A program made the translations under genes and the position numbers. This document shows positions 43,401-56,369 of a stretch of DNA of 64,000 nucleotides, piece by piece; the first letter of the stretch is position 1; each line of letters opens with the position of its first letter. The stretch is from contig CM060068.1 in NCBI GenBank assembly GCA_030533445.1, positions 49,781,659 through 49,845,658 on the forward strand, read 5' to 3'. Below the pieces are notes generated by a model that saw only the letters and a list, made by a program, of their open reading frames with translations, was not told the origin of the DNA and searched no databases. This stretch comes from Cyprinodon diabolis (Eukaryota > Chordata > Actinopteri > Cyprinodontiformes > Cyprinodontidae).

Positions 43401-43992
43401 GCTCTGGTTAATAAAGAGCTCTCGTTTATAAACGGCTCTGGTTTATTACGGGCTCTGGTTTATAAAGCGCTCTGGTTAATAAAGAGCTCTAGTTTATAAA
43501 GGGCTCTGGTTTATAACGGGCTCTGGTTTATTACCGGCTCTGGTATATAAAGGGCTTTGGTTTCTAAAGGGCTTTTGTTTTTAAAGGGCTTTGATTTATA
43601 AGGGGCTCTGGTTTAGTACCGGCTCTGGTATATAAAGGGCTTTCGTTTCTAAAGGGCTTTGATTTATAAGGGGCTCTGGTTTATTACCGGCTCTGGTATA
43701 TAAAGGGCTTTGGTTTATAAAGAGCTCTGGTTTATAAAGTTCTCTGGTTTATAACGGGCTCTGGTTTATTACCGGCTCTGGTATATAAAGGGCTTTTGTT
43801 TCTAAAGGGCTTTTGTTTTTAAAGGGCTTTGATTTATAAGGGGCTTTGATTTATAAAGGGCTCTGATTTATAACGGGCTCTGGTTTATAACCGGCTTTGG
43901 TTTATAAAGAGCTCTGGTTTATAAAGGGCTCTTGTTTATAACAGGCTCTGGTATATAAAGGGCTTTGTTTTTTTAAAGGGCTTTGGTTTTTA
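40475..43992. repeat. 17-bp satellite, block 6
   Basis: This satellite has its own variant set (GGTTAATAAAGAGCTCTCG, GGGCCCTGG, GGGTTATAACGG, GGTCTAGAAAGG) not seen left of 36 kb, so it forms a separate subfamily. Irregular monomers include TATACGTATAAAG near 40630 and TTTTAAAGTTATTTGATGG near 41875. A 91-codon minus-strand frame at 42459-42734 is a 17-residue repeat read through the satellite and is not regarded as a gene. Confidence 0.9.
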
Positions 43993-46987
43993 AAGGGCTT
44001 TGGTTTATAAAGGGCTCTGGTTCATAAACGGTTCTGGTTTATAAAAGGCTCTGGTTTATAAAGGGCTCTGGTTTTTAATGGGCTCTGGTTTATAAAGAGC
44101 TCTGGTTATAAAGGGTTCTGGTTTATAACGGGCTCTGGTTTACAACCAGCTCTGGTTTAAAAAGGGCTTTGGTTTCTAAAGGGCTTTAGTTTTTAAAGGA
44201 CTTTGGTTTATAAAGGGCTCTGGTTTATAACCAGCTCTGGTTGAAAAAGGGCTTTGTTTTCTAAAGGGCTTTAGTTTTTAAAGGACTTTGGTTTATAAAG
44301 GGCTTTGGTTTCTAAAGGGCTTTGGATTTTAAAGGGCTTTGATTTATAAGAGGCTCTGGTTTATAAAGGGTTCTGGTTTATAACGGGCTCTGGTTTATCA
44401 CAGGCTCTGGTTTATCACTGGCTCTGGTTTATATCCGGCTTTGGTTTATAAAGGGCTCTGGTTTATAACGGGCTCTGGTTTATAACCGGCTTTGGTTTAT
44501 AAAGGGCTCTGGTTTATAAAGGGCTCTGGTCTAGAAAGGGCTCTGGTTAGTAAAGAGCTCTCGTTTATAAAGGGCCCTGGTTTATAACGTGCTCTGGTTT
44601 ATATAGGGATCTGGTTAATAAAGAGCTCTTGTTTATAAAGGGCTCTGGTTTTTAATGGGCTCGGGTTCATAAAGGGCTCTGGTTTATAAAGCGCTCTGGT
44701 TTATAACAAGCTCTGGTTTATACAGGGCTCTGGTTATAAAGGGTTCTGGTTTATAACGGGCTCTGGTTTACAACCAGCTCTGGTTTAAAAGGGGCTTTGG
44801 TTTCTAAAGGGCTTTAGTTTTTAAAGGACTTTGGTTCATAAAGGGGTCTGGTTTATAACCAGCTCTGGTTGAAAAAGGCCTTTGTTTTCTAAAGGGCTTT
44901 AGTTTTTAAGGACTTTGGTTCGTCCTTTAGCTGGCTTTAACAGGCTCTGGTTTATAACGGTCTCTGGTTTAAGAAGGGCTATGGTTTCTAAAGGGCTTTG
45001 GTTTATAAAGGGCTCTGGTTCATAAACGGTTCTGGTTTATAAAAGGCTCTGGTTTATAAAGGGCTCTGGTTTTTAATGGGCTCTGGTTTATAAAGAGCTC
45101 TGGTTATAAAGGGTTCTGGTTTATAACGGGCTCTGGTTTACAACCAGCTCTGGTTTAAAAAGGGCTTTGGTTTCTAAAGGGCTTTAGTTTTTAAAGGACT
45201 TTGGTTTATAAAGGGCTCTGGTTTATAACCAGCTCTGGTTGAAAAAGGGCTTTGTTTTCTAAAGGGCTTTAGTTTTTAAAGGACTTTGGTTTATAAAGGG
45301 CTTTGGTTTCTAAAGGGCTTTGGATTTTAAAGGGCTTTGATTTATAAGAGGCTCTGGTTTATAAAGGGTTCTGGTTTATAACGGGCTCTGGTTTATCACA
45401 GGCTCTGGTTTATCACTGGCTCTGGTTTATATCCGGCTTTGGTTTATAAAGGGCTCTGGTTTATAACGGGCTCTGGTTTATAACCGGCTTTGGTTTATAA
45501 AGGGCTCTGGTTTATAAAAGGCTCTGGTCTAGAAAGGGCTCTGGTTAGTAAAGAGCTCTCGTTTATAAAGGGCCCTGGTTTATAACGTGCTCTGGTTTAT
45601 ATAGGGATCTGGTTAATAAAGAGCTCTTGTTTATAAAGGGCTCTGGTTTTTAATGGGCTCGGGTTCATAAAGGGCTCTGGTTTATAACAGGCTCTGGTTT
45701 ATAAAGCGCTCTGGTTTATAACAAGCTCTGGTTTATACAGGGCTCTGGTTATAAAGGGTTCTGGTTTATAACGGGCTCTGGTTTACAACCAGCTCTGGTT
45801 TAAAAGGGGCTTTGGTTTCTAAAGGGCTTTAGTTTTTAAAGGACTTTGGTTTATAAAGGGGTCTGGTTTATAACCAGCTCTGGTTGAAAAAGGCCTTTGT
45901 TTTCTAAAGGGCTTTAGTTTTTAAGGACTTTGGTTCGTCCTTTAGCTGGCTTTAACAGGCTCTGGTTTATAACGGTCTCTGGTTTAAGAAGGGCTATGGT
46001 TTCTAAAGGGCTTTGGTTTATAAAGGGCTCTGGTTCATAAACGGTTCTGGTTTATAAAAGGCTCTGGTTTATAAAGGGCTCTGGTTTTTAATGGGCTCTG
46101 GTTTATAAAGAGCTCTGGTTATAAAGGGTTCTGGTTTATAACGGGCTCTGGTTTACAACCAGCTCTGGTTTAAAAAGGGCTTTGGTTTCTAAAGGGCTTT
46201 AGTTTTTAAAGGACTTTGGTTTATAAAGGGCTCTGGTTTATAACCAGCTCTGGTTGAAAAAGGGCTTTGTTTTCTAAAGGGCTTTAGTTTTTAAAGGACT
46301 TTGGTTTATAAAGGGCTTTGGTTTCTAAAGGGCTTTGGATTTTAAAGGGCTTTGATTTATAAGAGGCTCTGGTTTATAAAGGGTTCTGGTTTATAACGGG
46401 CTCTGGTTTATCACAGGCTCTGGTTTATCACTGGCTCTGGTTTATATCCGGCTTTGGTTTATAAAGGGCTCTGGTTTATAACGGGCTCTGGTTTATAACC
46501 GGTTTTGGTTTATAAAGGGCTCTGGTTTATAAAGGGCTCTGGTCTAGAAAGGGCTCTGGTTAGTAAAGAGCTCTCGTTTATAAAGGGCCCTGGTTTATAA
46601 CGTGCTCTGGTTTATATAGGGATCTGGTTAATAAAGAGCTCTTGTTTATAAAGGGCTCTGGTTTTTAATGGGCTCGGGTTCATAAAGGGCTCTGGTTTAT
46701 AACAGGCTCTGGTTTATAAAGCGCTCTGGTTTATAACAAGCTCTGGTTTATACAGGGCTCTGGTTATAAAGGGTTCTGGTTTATAACGGGCTCTGGTTTA
46801 CAACCAGCTCTGGTTTAAAAGGGGCTTTGGTTTCTAAAGGGCTTTAGTTTTTAAAGGACTTTGGTTTATAAAGGGGTCTGGTTTATAACCAGCTCTGGTT
46901 GAAAAAGGCCTTTGTTTTCTAAAGGGCTTTAGTTTTTAAGGACTTTGGTTCGTCCTTTAGCTGGCTTTAACAGGCTCTGGTTTATAA
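43993..46987. repeat. 1,015-bp higher-order repeat, three units
   Basis: Three tandem units are tagged by an unusual monomer, TTCGTCCTTTAGCTGGC, near 44930, 45945 and 46960. CAGGCTCTGG after the tag is at 44941, 45956 and 46971, a period of exactly 1,015 bp. TTCATAAACG at 44021, 45019 and 46034 gives 998 and 1,015 bp. The 17-bp difference is one missing TTTATAACAGGCTCTGG monomer in unit 1 near 44690. An irregular join, TTTATAACTTATAACC, ends the block. Confidence 0.92.
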
Positions 46988-47975
46988 CTTATAACCGGCT
47001 TTGGTTTATTAAGGGCTCTGGCTTTTAAAGAGCTCTGGTTTATTACAGGCTCTGGTATATAAAGGGCTTTGGTTTCTAAAGGGCTTTGCTTTCTAAAGTG
47101 CTTGGTTTATAAAGGGCGCTGGTTTATAACGGGCTCTGGTTTATAAAGGGCTGTGGTTTATAATGGGCTCTGGTTTATAAAGGGCTCTGGTTTTTCATGG
47201 GCTCTGGTTCATAAAGGGCTCTGGTTTATAAAGGGCTCTGATTTTTAATGGGCTCTGGTTAAATAAAGGGCTCTGGTTTTTAATGGGCTCTGGTTCATAA
47301 AAGGCTCTGGTTTATAACCGGCTTTGGTTTATAATGGGATCTGGTTTATAACAGGCTCTGGTTTATAACTAACTTTGGTCTATAAAGGGCTCTGGTTTAT
47401 TGCAGGCTCTGGTATATAAAGGGCTTTGGTTTCTAAAGGGTTTTGGTTTCTAAAGAGCTTGGTTTATAACCAGCTTTGGTTTATAAAGGGCTCTGGTTTA
47501 TAAAGGGCTCTGGTTTATAACAGGCTCTGGTTTATAAAGGGCTCTGGTTTTTCAAGGGCTCTGGTTTTTAACATACTCTGGCTTATAACGGGCTTTGGTT
47601 TAAAAAGGCCTCTGGTTTATAAAAGGCTCTGGCTTATAACGGGCTTTGGTTTAAAAAGGCCTCTGGTTTATAACAGGATTTGGTTTATAAAGGGCTCTGG
47701 TTTTTAAAGGGCTCTGGTTTATAACGGGCTCTGGTTTATAAAGGGCTGTGGTTTATAACGGGCTCTGGTTTATAACCGGCTATGGTTAATAAAGGGCTCT
47801 GGTTTTTAATGGGCTCTGGTTCATAAAGGGCTCTGGCTTATAAGCGGCTTTGGTTTAAAAAGGCGTCTGGTTTATAAAAGGCTCTGGTTTATAACCAGCT
47901 TTGGTTTATAAAGGGCTCTGGTTTATAACGGGCTCTGATTTATAACCGGCTTTGGTTTATAAAGGGCTCTGGTTT
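46988..47975. repeat. 17-bp satellite, block 7 (copy of 55.1-56.1 kb)
   Basis: The block is collinear with about 55115-56101 at an offset of 8,127 bp, and similar to 10430-11422. It shares the variant GGCTTTTAAAGAGC with the 55-kb copy but not with the 10-kb copy, so those two are closer relatives. No gene is seen. Confidence 0.9.
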
Positions 47976-48222
47976 TTCAATTCAGTTTATTTATATAGCG
48001 CCAAATTCACAACACATGTCATCTCAAGGCACTTTACAGTTCAACCAGATCATACAGTCAAATTGATACAAAGTTTTCTATCTAAGGAAAACCAGTTGAT
48101 TGCATTGACTCATTGACTCAAATACAATCCCTCACACTAAGCATGCTTGTAGCGACAGTGGAGAGGAAAAACTCCCTTTTAACAGGAAGAAACCTCCAGC
48201 AGAACCAGGCTCAGTGTGAGCG
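47976..48222. mobile_element. Dispersed fish repeat, copy 2 (21 bp shorter)
   Basis: This is the same insert as 11423-11690, with the same downstream flank. It lacks 21 bp at its left end: GGTTT joins directly to TTCAATTCAG. The missing piece is bounded by GTTT on both sides, so deletion between short direct repeats is likely. Confidence 0.85.
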
Positions 48223-50303
48223 TTTATAAAGGGCTCTGGTATATTACAGGCTCTGGTATATAAAGGGCTTTGGTTTATACAGGGCGCTGGTTTATAAAGG
48301 GCTCTGGTTTATAAAGGGCTCTGGTTTATAACGGCCTCCGGTTTATAAAGGGCTCTGGTTTTTAATGGGCTCTGGTTCATGCAGGGCTCTGGTTTATAAC
48401 CGTCTTTGGTTTATAACGGGCTCTGTTTATAACCGTCTTTGGTTTATAACGGGCTCTGGTTTATAAAGGCTTCTGGTTTATAAAGGGCTCTGGTTTATAA
48501 CAGGCTCTGGTTTACAACCGTCTTTGGTTTATAACGGGCTCTGGTTTATAACCAGCTTTGGTTTATAAAGGTCTCTGGTTTATAAAGGGTTATGATTCAT
48601 AACGGGCTCTGATTTATAACCGGCTATGGTTAATAAAGGGCTCTGGTTTTTAATGGGCTCTGGTTCATAAAGGGCTCTGGCTTATAAGCGGCTTTTTGTT
48701 TAAAAAGGCCTCTGGTTTATAAAAGGCTCTGGTTTATAACCGGCTTTGGTTTATAAAGGGCTCTGGTTTATAACGGGCTCTGATTTATAACCGGCTTTGG
48801 TTTATAAAGAGCTCTGGTTGATAAAGGGCTCTGGTTTTTAAAGGGCTCTGATTTATTACAGGCTCTGGTAAAGGGCTTTGGTTTCTAAAGGGCTTTGGTT
48901 TCTAAAGAGCTTGGTGTAACCGGCTTTGGTTTATAAAGGGCTCTGGTTTATAAAGTTCTCTGGTTTATACAGGGCTCTGGTTTATAACGGGCTGTGGTTT
49001 ATAAAGGGCTCTGGTTTTTCAAGGGCTCTGGTTTATAACAGGCTCTGGTTTACAACCGTCTTTGGTTTATAATGGGCTCTGGTTTATAACCGTCTTTGGT
49101 TTATACAGGGCTCTGGTTTATAAAGGTCTCTGGTTTATAACGGGCTCTGGTTTATTACATGCTCTGGTATATAAAGTGCTTTTGTTTCTAAAGAGCTTTG
49201 GTTTCTAAAGGGCTTAAGTTTATAAAGGGCTCTGGTTTTTAATTGGCTCTGGTTCATAAAGGGTTCTGGCTTATAAGCGGCTTTGGTTTAAAAAGGCGTC
49301 TGGTTTATAAAAGGCTCTGGTTTATAACCGGCTTTGGTTTATAAAAGGCTCTGGTTTATAACGGGCTCTGGTTTATAACCGGCTTTGGTTTATAAAGAGC
49401 TCTGGTTGATAAAGGGCTCTGGTTTTTAAAGGGCTCTGATTTATTACAGGCTCTGGTAAAGGGCTTTGGTTTCTAAAGGGCTTTGGTTTCTAAAGAGCTT
49501 GGTTTATAACCGGCTTTGGTTTATAAAGGGATCTGGCTTATAAAGGGCTCTGGTTTATAAAGGGCTCTGGTTGATAACGGGCTCTGGTTTATAAAGGGCT
49601 CTGGTTTATAAAGGGCTCTGGTTTTTCAAGGGCATTGGTTTATAACAGGCTCTGGTTTACAACCGTCTTTCGTTTATAACGGGCTCTGGTTTATAACAGG
49701 CTCTGGTTTATAAAGGGCTCTAGTTTATAAAGGGCTATGATTCATATCGGGCTCTGATTTATAACCGCCTTTGGTTTAAAAAGCGCTCTAGTTTATAACG
49801 GGATCTGGTTTATAACCGTCTTTGGTTTACACAGGGCTCTCCTTTATAAAGGGCTCTAGTTTATAACGGGCTCTGATTTATAACCGTCTTTGGTTTATAA
49901 AGGGCTCTAGTTTATAAAGGGCTATGATTCATAATGGGCTCTGATTTATAACCGGCTTTGGTTTATAAAGCGCTCTAGTTTATAACGGGCTCTGGTTTAT
50001 AACCGTCTTGGTTTACACAGGGCTCTGGTTTACAAGGGGCTCTGGTTTATAAAGGGCTCTGGTTTATTACAGGCTCTGGTATATAAAGGGCTTTGGTTTA
50101 TACAGTGCGCTGGTTTATAAAGGGCTCTGGTTTTTAATGGGCTCTGGTTCATAAAGGGCTCTGGCTTATAAGCGGCTTTGGTTTAAAAAGGCGTCTGGTT
50201 TATAAAAGGCTCTGGTTTATAACCAGCTTTGGTTTATAAAGGGCTCTGGTTTATAACGGGCTCTGATTTATAACCGGCTTTGGTTTATAAAGGGCTCTGG
50301 TTT
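48223..50303. repeat. 17-bp satellite, unit 1 of a 2.35-kb tandem duplication
   Basis: From the dispersed repeat to about 50150 this block is collinear with 50572-52499 at a constant offset of 2,349 bp. AGCGCTCTAG lies at 49782 and 52131. No gene is seen. Confidence 0.9.
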
Positions 50304-50571
50304 AATTCAATTTCAATTCAGTTTTTCAATTCAGTTTATTTATATAGCGCCAAATTCACAACACATGTCATCTCAAGGCACTTTACAGTTCAACCAGATC
50401 ATACAGTCAAATTGATACAAAGTTTTCTATCTAAGGAAAACCAGTTGATTGCATTGACTCATTGACTCAAATACAATCCCTCACACTAAGCATGCTTGTA
50501 GCGACAGTGGAGAGGAAAAACTCCCTTTTAACAGGAAGAAACCTCCAGCAGAACCAGGCTCAGTGTGAGCG
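50304..50571. mobile_element. Dispersed fish repeat, copy 3
   Basis: This 268-bp copy appears identical in layout to 11423-11690. Only about 160 bp of matching satellite precedes it (from 50140), which marks the start of the second unit of the 2.35-kb tandem duplication. Confidence 0.85.
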
Positions 50572-53500
50572 TTTATAAAGGGCTCTGGTATATTACAGGC
50601 TCTGGTATATAAAGGGCTTTGGTTTATACAGGGCGCTGGTTTATAAAGGGCTCTGGTTTATAAAGGGCTCTGGTTTATAACGGCCTCCGGTTTATAAAGG
50701 GCTCTGGTTTTTAATGGGCTCTGGTTCATGCAGGGCTCTGGTTTATAACCGTCTTTGGTTTATAACGGGCTCTGTTTATAACCGTCTTTGGTTTATAACG
50801 GGCTCTGGTTTATAAAGGCTTCTGGTTTATAAAGGGCTCTGGTTTATAACAGGCTCTGGTTTACAACCGTCTTTGGTTTATAACGGGCTCTGGTTTATAA
50901 CCAGCTTTGCTTTATAAAGGTCTCTGGTTTATAAAGGGTTATGATTCATAACGGGCTCTGATTTATAACCGGCTATGGTTAATAAAGGGCTCTGGTTTTT
51001 AATGGGCTCTGGTTCATAAAGGGCTCTGGCTTATAAGCGGCTTTTTGTTTAAAAAGGCCTCTGGTTTATAAAAGGCTCTGGTTTATAACCGGCTTTGGTT
51101 TATAAAGGGCTCTGGTTTATAACGGGCTCTGATTTATAACCGGCTTTGGTTTATAAAGAGCTCTGGTTGATAAAGGGCTCTGGTTTTTAAAGGGCTCTGA
51201 TTTATTACAGGCTCTGGTAAAGGGCTTTGGTTTCTAAAGGGCTTTGGTTTCTAAAGAGCTTGGTGTAACCGGCTTTGGTTTATAAAGGGCTCTGGTTTAT
51301 AAAGTTCTCTGGTTTATACAGGGCTCTGGTTTATAACGGGCTGTGGTTTATAAAGGGCTCTGGTTTTTCAAGGGCTCTGGTTTATAACAGGCTCTGGTTT
51401 ACAACCGTCTTTGGTTTATAATGGGCTCTGGTTTATAACCGTCTTTGGTTTATACAGGGCTCTGGTTTATAAAGGTCTCTGGTTTATAACGGGCTCTGGT
51501 TTATTACATGCTCTGGTATATAAAGTGCTTTTGTTTCTAAAGAGCTTTGGTTTCTAAAGGGCTTAAGTTTATAAAGGGCTCTGGTTTTTAATTGGCTCTG
51601 GTTCATAAAGGGTTCTGGCTTATAAGCGGCTTTGGTTTAAAAAGGCGTCTGGTTTATAAAAGGCTCTGGTTTATAACCGGCTTTGGTTTATAAAAGGCTC
51701 TGGTTTATAACGGGCTCTGGTTTATAACCGGCTTTGGTTTATAAAGAGCTCTGGTTGATAAAGGGCTCTGGTTTTTAAAGGGCTCTGGTTTATTACAGGC
51801 TCTGGTAAAGGGCTTTGGTTTCTAAAGGGCTTTGGTTTCTAAAGAGCTTGGTTTATAACCGGCTTTGGTTTATAAAGGGATCTGGCTTATAAAGGGCTCT
51901 GGTTTATAAAGGGCTCTGGTTGATAACGGGCTCTGGTTTATAAAGGGCTCTGGTTTATAAAGGGCTCTGGTTTTTCAAGGGCATTGGTTTATAACAGGCT
52001 CTGGTTTACAACCGTCTTTCGTTTATAACGGGCTCTGGTTTATAACAGGCTCTGGTTTATAAAGGGCTCTAGTTTATAAAGGGCTATGATTCATATCGGG
52101 CTCTGATTTATAACCGCCTTTGGTTTAAAAAGCGCTCTAGTTTATAACGGGATCTGGTTTATAACCGTCTTTGGTTTACACAGGGCTCTCCTTTATAAAG
52201 GGCTCTAGTTTATAACGGGCTCTGATTTATAACCGTCTTTGGTTTATAAAGGGCTCTAGTTTATAAGGGGCTATGATTCATAATGGGCTCTGATTTATAA
52301 CCGGCTTTGGTTTATAAAGCGCTCTAGTTTATAACGGGCTCTGGTTTATAACCGTCTTGGTTTACACAGGGCTCTGGTTTACAAGGGGCTCTGGTTTATA
52401 AAGGGCTCTGGTTTATTACAGGCTCTGGTATATAAAGGGCTTTGGTTTATACAGTGCGCTGGTTTATAAAGGGCTCTGGTTTTTAATGGGCTCTGGTTCA
52501 TACAGGGCTCTGGTTTATAACCGTCTTTGGTTTATAACGGGCTCTGGTTTATAACCGTCTTAGGTTTATAACGGGCTCTGGTTTATAAAGGCTTCTGGTT
52601 TATAAAGGGCTCTGGTTTATAACAGGCTCTGGTTTGCAACCGTCTTAGGTTTATAACGGGCTCTGGTTTATAACCAGCTTTGGTTTATAAAGGGCTCTGG
52701 TTTATAAAGGGTTATGATTCATAACGGGCTCTGATTTATAACCGGCTATGGTTAATAAAGGGCTCTGGTTTTTAATGGGCTCTGGTTCATAAAGGGCCCT
52801 GGCTTATAAGCGGCTTTGGTTTAGAAAGGCGTCTAGTTTATAAAAGGCTCTGGTTTATAATCGGCTATTGTTTATAAAGGGCTCTGGTTTATAACGGGCT
52901 CTGGTTTACAACCGTCTCTGGTTTATAACGGGCTCTGGTTTATTACATGCTCTGGTATATAAAGTGCTTTTGTTTCTAAAGAGCTTTGGTTTCTAAAGGG
53001 CTTAAGTTTATAAAGGGCTCTGGTTTTTAATTGGCTCTGGTTCATAAAGGGTTCTGGCTTATAAGCGGCTTTGGTTTAAAAAGGCGTCTGGTTTATAAAA
53101 GGCTCTGGTTTATAACCGGCTTTGGTTTATAAAAGGCTCTGGTTTATAACGGGCTCTGGTTTATAACCGGCTTTGGTTTATAAAGAGCTCTGGTTGATAA
53201 AGGGCTCTGGTTTTTAAAGGGCTCTGGTTTATTACAGGCTCTGGTAAAGGGCTTTGGTTTCTAAAGGGCTTTGGTTTCTAAAGAGCTTGGTTTATAACCG
53301 GCTTTGGTTTATAAAGGGATCTGGCTTATAAAGGGCTCTGGTTTATAAAGGGCTCTGGTTGATAACGGGCTCTGGTTTATAAAGGGCTCTGGTTTATAAA
53401 GGGCTCTGGTTTTTCAAGGGCATTGGTTTATAACAGGCTCTGGTTTACAACCGTCTTTGGTTTATAACGGGCTCTGGTTTATAACAGCTTCTGGTTTATA

Positions 53501-56101
53501 ACGGGCTCTGGTTTATAAAGGGCTCTAGTTTATAAAGGGCTCTGGTTTATAACATGCTCTGGTTTATTACAGGCTCTGGTATATAAAGTGCTTTGGTTTC
53601 TAAAGAGCTTTGGTTTCTAAATGGCTTTAGTTTATAACGGCTCTGGTTAATAAATTGATCTGGTTTTTAATTGGCTCTGGTTCATAAAGGGCTCTGGCTT
53701 ATAAGCGGTTTTGGTTTAAAAAGGCGTATAGTTTATAGAAGGCTCTGGTTTATAACCTGCTTTGGTTTATAAAGGGCTCTAGTTTATAACGGGCTCTGGT
53801 TTATAACCGGCTTTGGTTTATAAAGAGCTCTGGTTGATAAAGGGCTCTGGTTTTTAGAGGGCTCTGGTTTATTACAGGCTCTGGTAAAGGGCTTTGGTTT
53901 ATAAAGGGCTTTGGTTTCTAAAGAGCTTGGTTTATAACCGGCTTTGGTTTATAAAGGGCTCTAGTTTATAAAGGGCTCTGGTTTATAAAGGGCTCTGGTT
54001 TTTCAAGGGCTCTGGTTTTTAACATCCTATGGCTTATAACGGGCTTTGGTTTAAAAAGGCCTCTGGTTTATAAAAGGCTCTGGCTTATAACGGGCTTTGG
54101 TTTAAAAAGGCCTCTGGTTTATAACCGATTTTGGTTTATAAATGGTTCTGGTTTTTAATGGGCTCTGGTTCCTACAGGAATCTGGTTTATAACTGGCTTT
54201 GGTTTATAAAGGGCTCTGGTTTTTAAAGGGCTCTGGTTTATTACAGGCTCTGGTATATAAAGGGCTTTGGTTTCTAAAGGGCTTTAGTTTATAACAGGCT
54301 CTGGTTAATAAATTGATCTGGTTTTTAATGGGCTCTGGTTCATAAAGGGCTCTGGCTTATAAGCGGCTTTGGTTTAAAAAGGTGTCTGGTTTATAACGGG
54401 CTCTGGTTTATAACCGGCTTTGGTTTATAAAGAGCTCTGGTTGATAAAGGGCTCTGGTTTTTAGAGGGCTCTGGTTTATTACAGGCTCTGGTAAGGGCTT
54501 TGGTTTCTAAAGGGCTTTGGTTTCTAAAGAGCTTGGTTTATAACCGGCTTTGGTTTATAAAGGGCTCTAGTTTATAAAGGGCTCTGGTTAATAAAGGGCT
54601 CTGGTTTTTCAAGGGCTCTGGTTTTTAACATCCAATGGCTTATAACGGGCTTTGGTTTAAAAAGGCCTCTGGTTTATAAAATGCTCTAGCTTATAACGGG
54701 CTTCTGTTTAAAAAGGCCTCTGGTTTATTACTGAATTTGGTTTTTAAAGGGCTCTGGTTTATAACGGGCTCTGCTTTATAACCGGCTTTGGTTTATAAAG
54801 GGCTCTGGTTTATAAAGGGCTCTGGTTTATTACAGGCTCTGGTATATAATAGGCTCTGGTTTATAAAGGGCTCTGGTTTTTAATGGGCTCTGGTTCATAC
54901 AGGGCTCTGGTTTATAACCGTCTTTGGTTTTTCAAGGGCTCTGGTTTTTAACATCCTATGGCTTATAAGGGGCTTTGGTTTAAAAAGGCGTCTGGTTTAT
55001 AAAAGGCTCTGGCTTATAACGGGCTTTGGTTTAAAAAGGCCTCTGGTTTATAACGGGTTTTGGTTTATAAAGCGTTCTGGTTTTTAATGCGCTCTGGTTC
55101 CTACAGGGCTCTGGTTTATAACCGGCTTTGGTTTATTAAGGGCTCTGGCTTTTAAAGAGCTCTGGTTTATTACAGGCTCTGGTATATAAAGGGCTTTGGT
55201 TTCTAAAGGGCTTTGCTTTCTAAAGAGCTTGGTTTATAAAGGGCGCTGGTTTATAACGGGCTCTGGTTTATAAAGGGCTGTGGTTTATAATGGGCTCTGG
55301 TTTATAAAGGGCTCTGGTTTTTCATGGGCTCTGGTTCATAAAGGGCTCTGGTTTATAAAGGGCTCTGATTTTTAATGGGCTCTGGTTAATAAAGGGCTCT
55401 GGTTTTTAATGGGCTCTGGTTCATAAAAGGCTCTGGTTTATAACCGGCTTTGGTTTATAATGGGATCTGGTTTATAACAGGCTCTGGTTTATAACTAACT
55501 TTGGTCTATAAAGGGCTCTGGTTTATTGCAGGCTCTGGTATATAAAGGGCTTTGGTTTCTAAAGGGTTTTGGTTTCTAAAGAGCTTGGTTTATAACCGGC
55601 TTTGGTTTATAAAGGGCTCTGGTTTATAAAGGGCTCTGGTTTATAACAGGCTCTGGTTTATAAAGGGCTCTGGTTTTTCAAGGGCTCTGGTTTTTAACAT
55701 ACTCTGGCTTATAACGGGCTTTGGTTTAAAAAGGCCTCTGGTTTATAAAAGGCTCTGGCTTATAACGGGCTTTGGTTTAAAAAGGCCTCTGGTTTATAAC
55801 AGGATTTGATTTATAAAGGGCTCTGGTTTTTGAAGGGCTCTGGTTTATAACGGGCTCTGGTTTATAAAGGGCTGTGGTTTATAACGGGCTCTGGTTTATA
55901 ACCGGCTATGGTTAATAAAGGGCTCTGGTTTTTAATGGGCTCTGGTTCATAAAGGGCTCTGGCTTATAAGCGGCTTTGGTTTAAAAAGGCGTCTGGTTTA
56001 TAAAAGGCTCTGGTTTATAACCAGCTTTGGTTTATAAAGGGGTCTGGTTTATAACGGGCTCTGATTTATAACCGGCTTTGGTTTATAAAGGGCTCTGGTT
56101 T
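50572..56101. repeat. 17-bp satellite, block 8
   Basis: The first part, to about 52499, is unit 2 of the 2.35-kb duplication. The part from 53418 to 56101 is the paralogue of block 2 (7453-11422), without the 1,285-bp internal duplication. Between them lies a stretch resembling 58.3-59.4 kb. No gene is seen. Confidence 0.9.
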
Positions 56102-56369
56102 AATTCAATTTCAATTCAATTTTTCAATTCAGTTTATTTATATAGCGCCAAATTCACAACACATGTCATCTCAAGGCACTTTACAGTTCAACCAGATCAT
56201 ACAGTCAAATTGATACAAAGTTTTCTATCTAAGGAAAACCAGTTGATTGCATTGACTCATTGACTCAAATACAATCCCTCACACTAAGCATGCTTGTAGC
56301 GACAGTGGAGAGGAAAAACTCCCTTTTAACAGGAAGAAACCTCCAGCAGAACCAGGCTCAGTGTGAGCG
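56102..56369. mobile_element. Dispersed fish repeat, copy 4
   Basis: This is a 268-bp copy; the only difference noticed from copy 1 is CAATTTTTC for CAGTTTTTC near its left end. Its flanks match copy 1 and copy 2 upstream and copies 2 and 3 downstream, as expected if it moved as part of a larger satellite segment. Confidence 0.85.
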
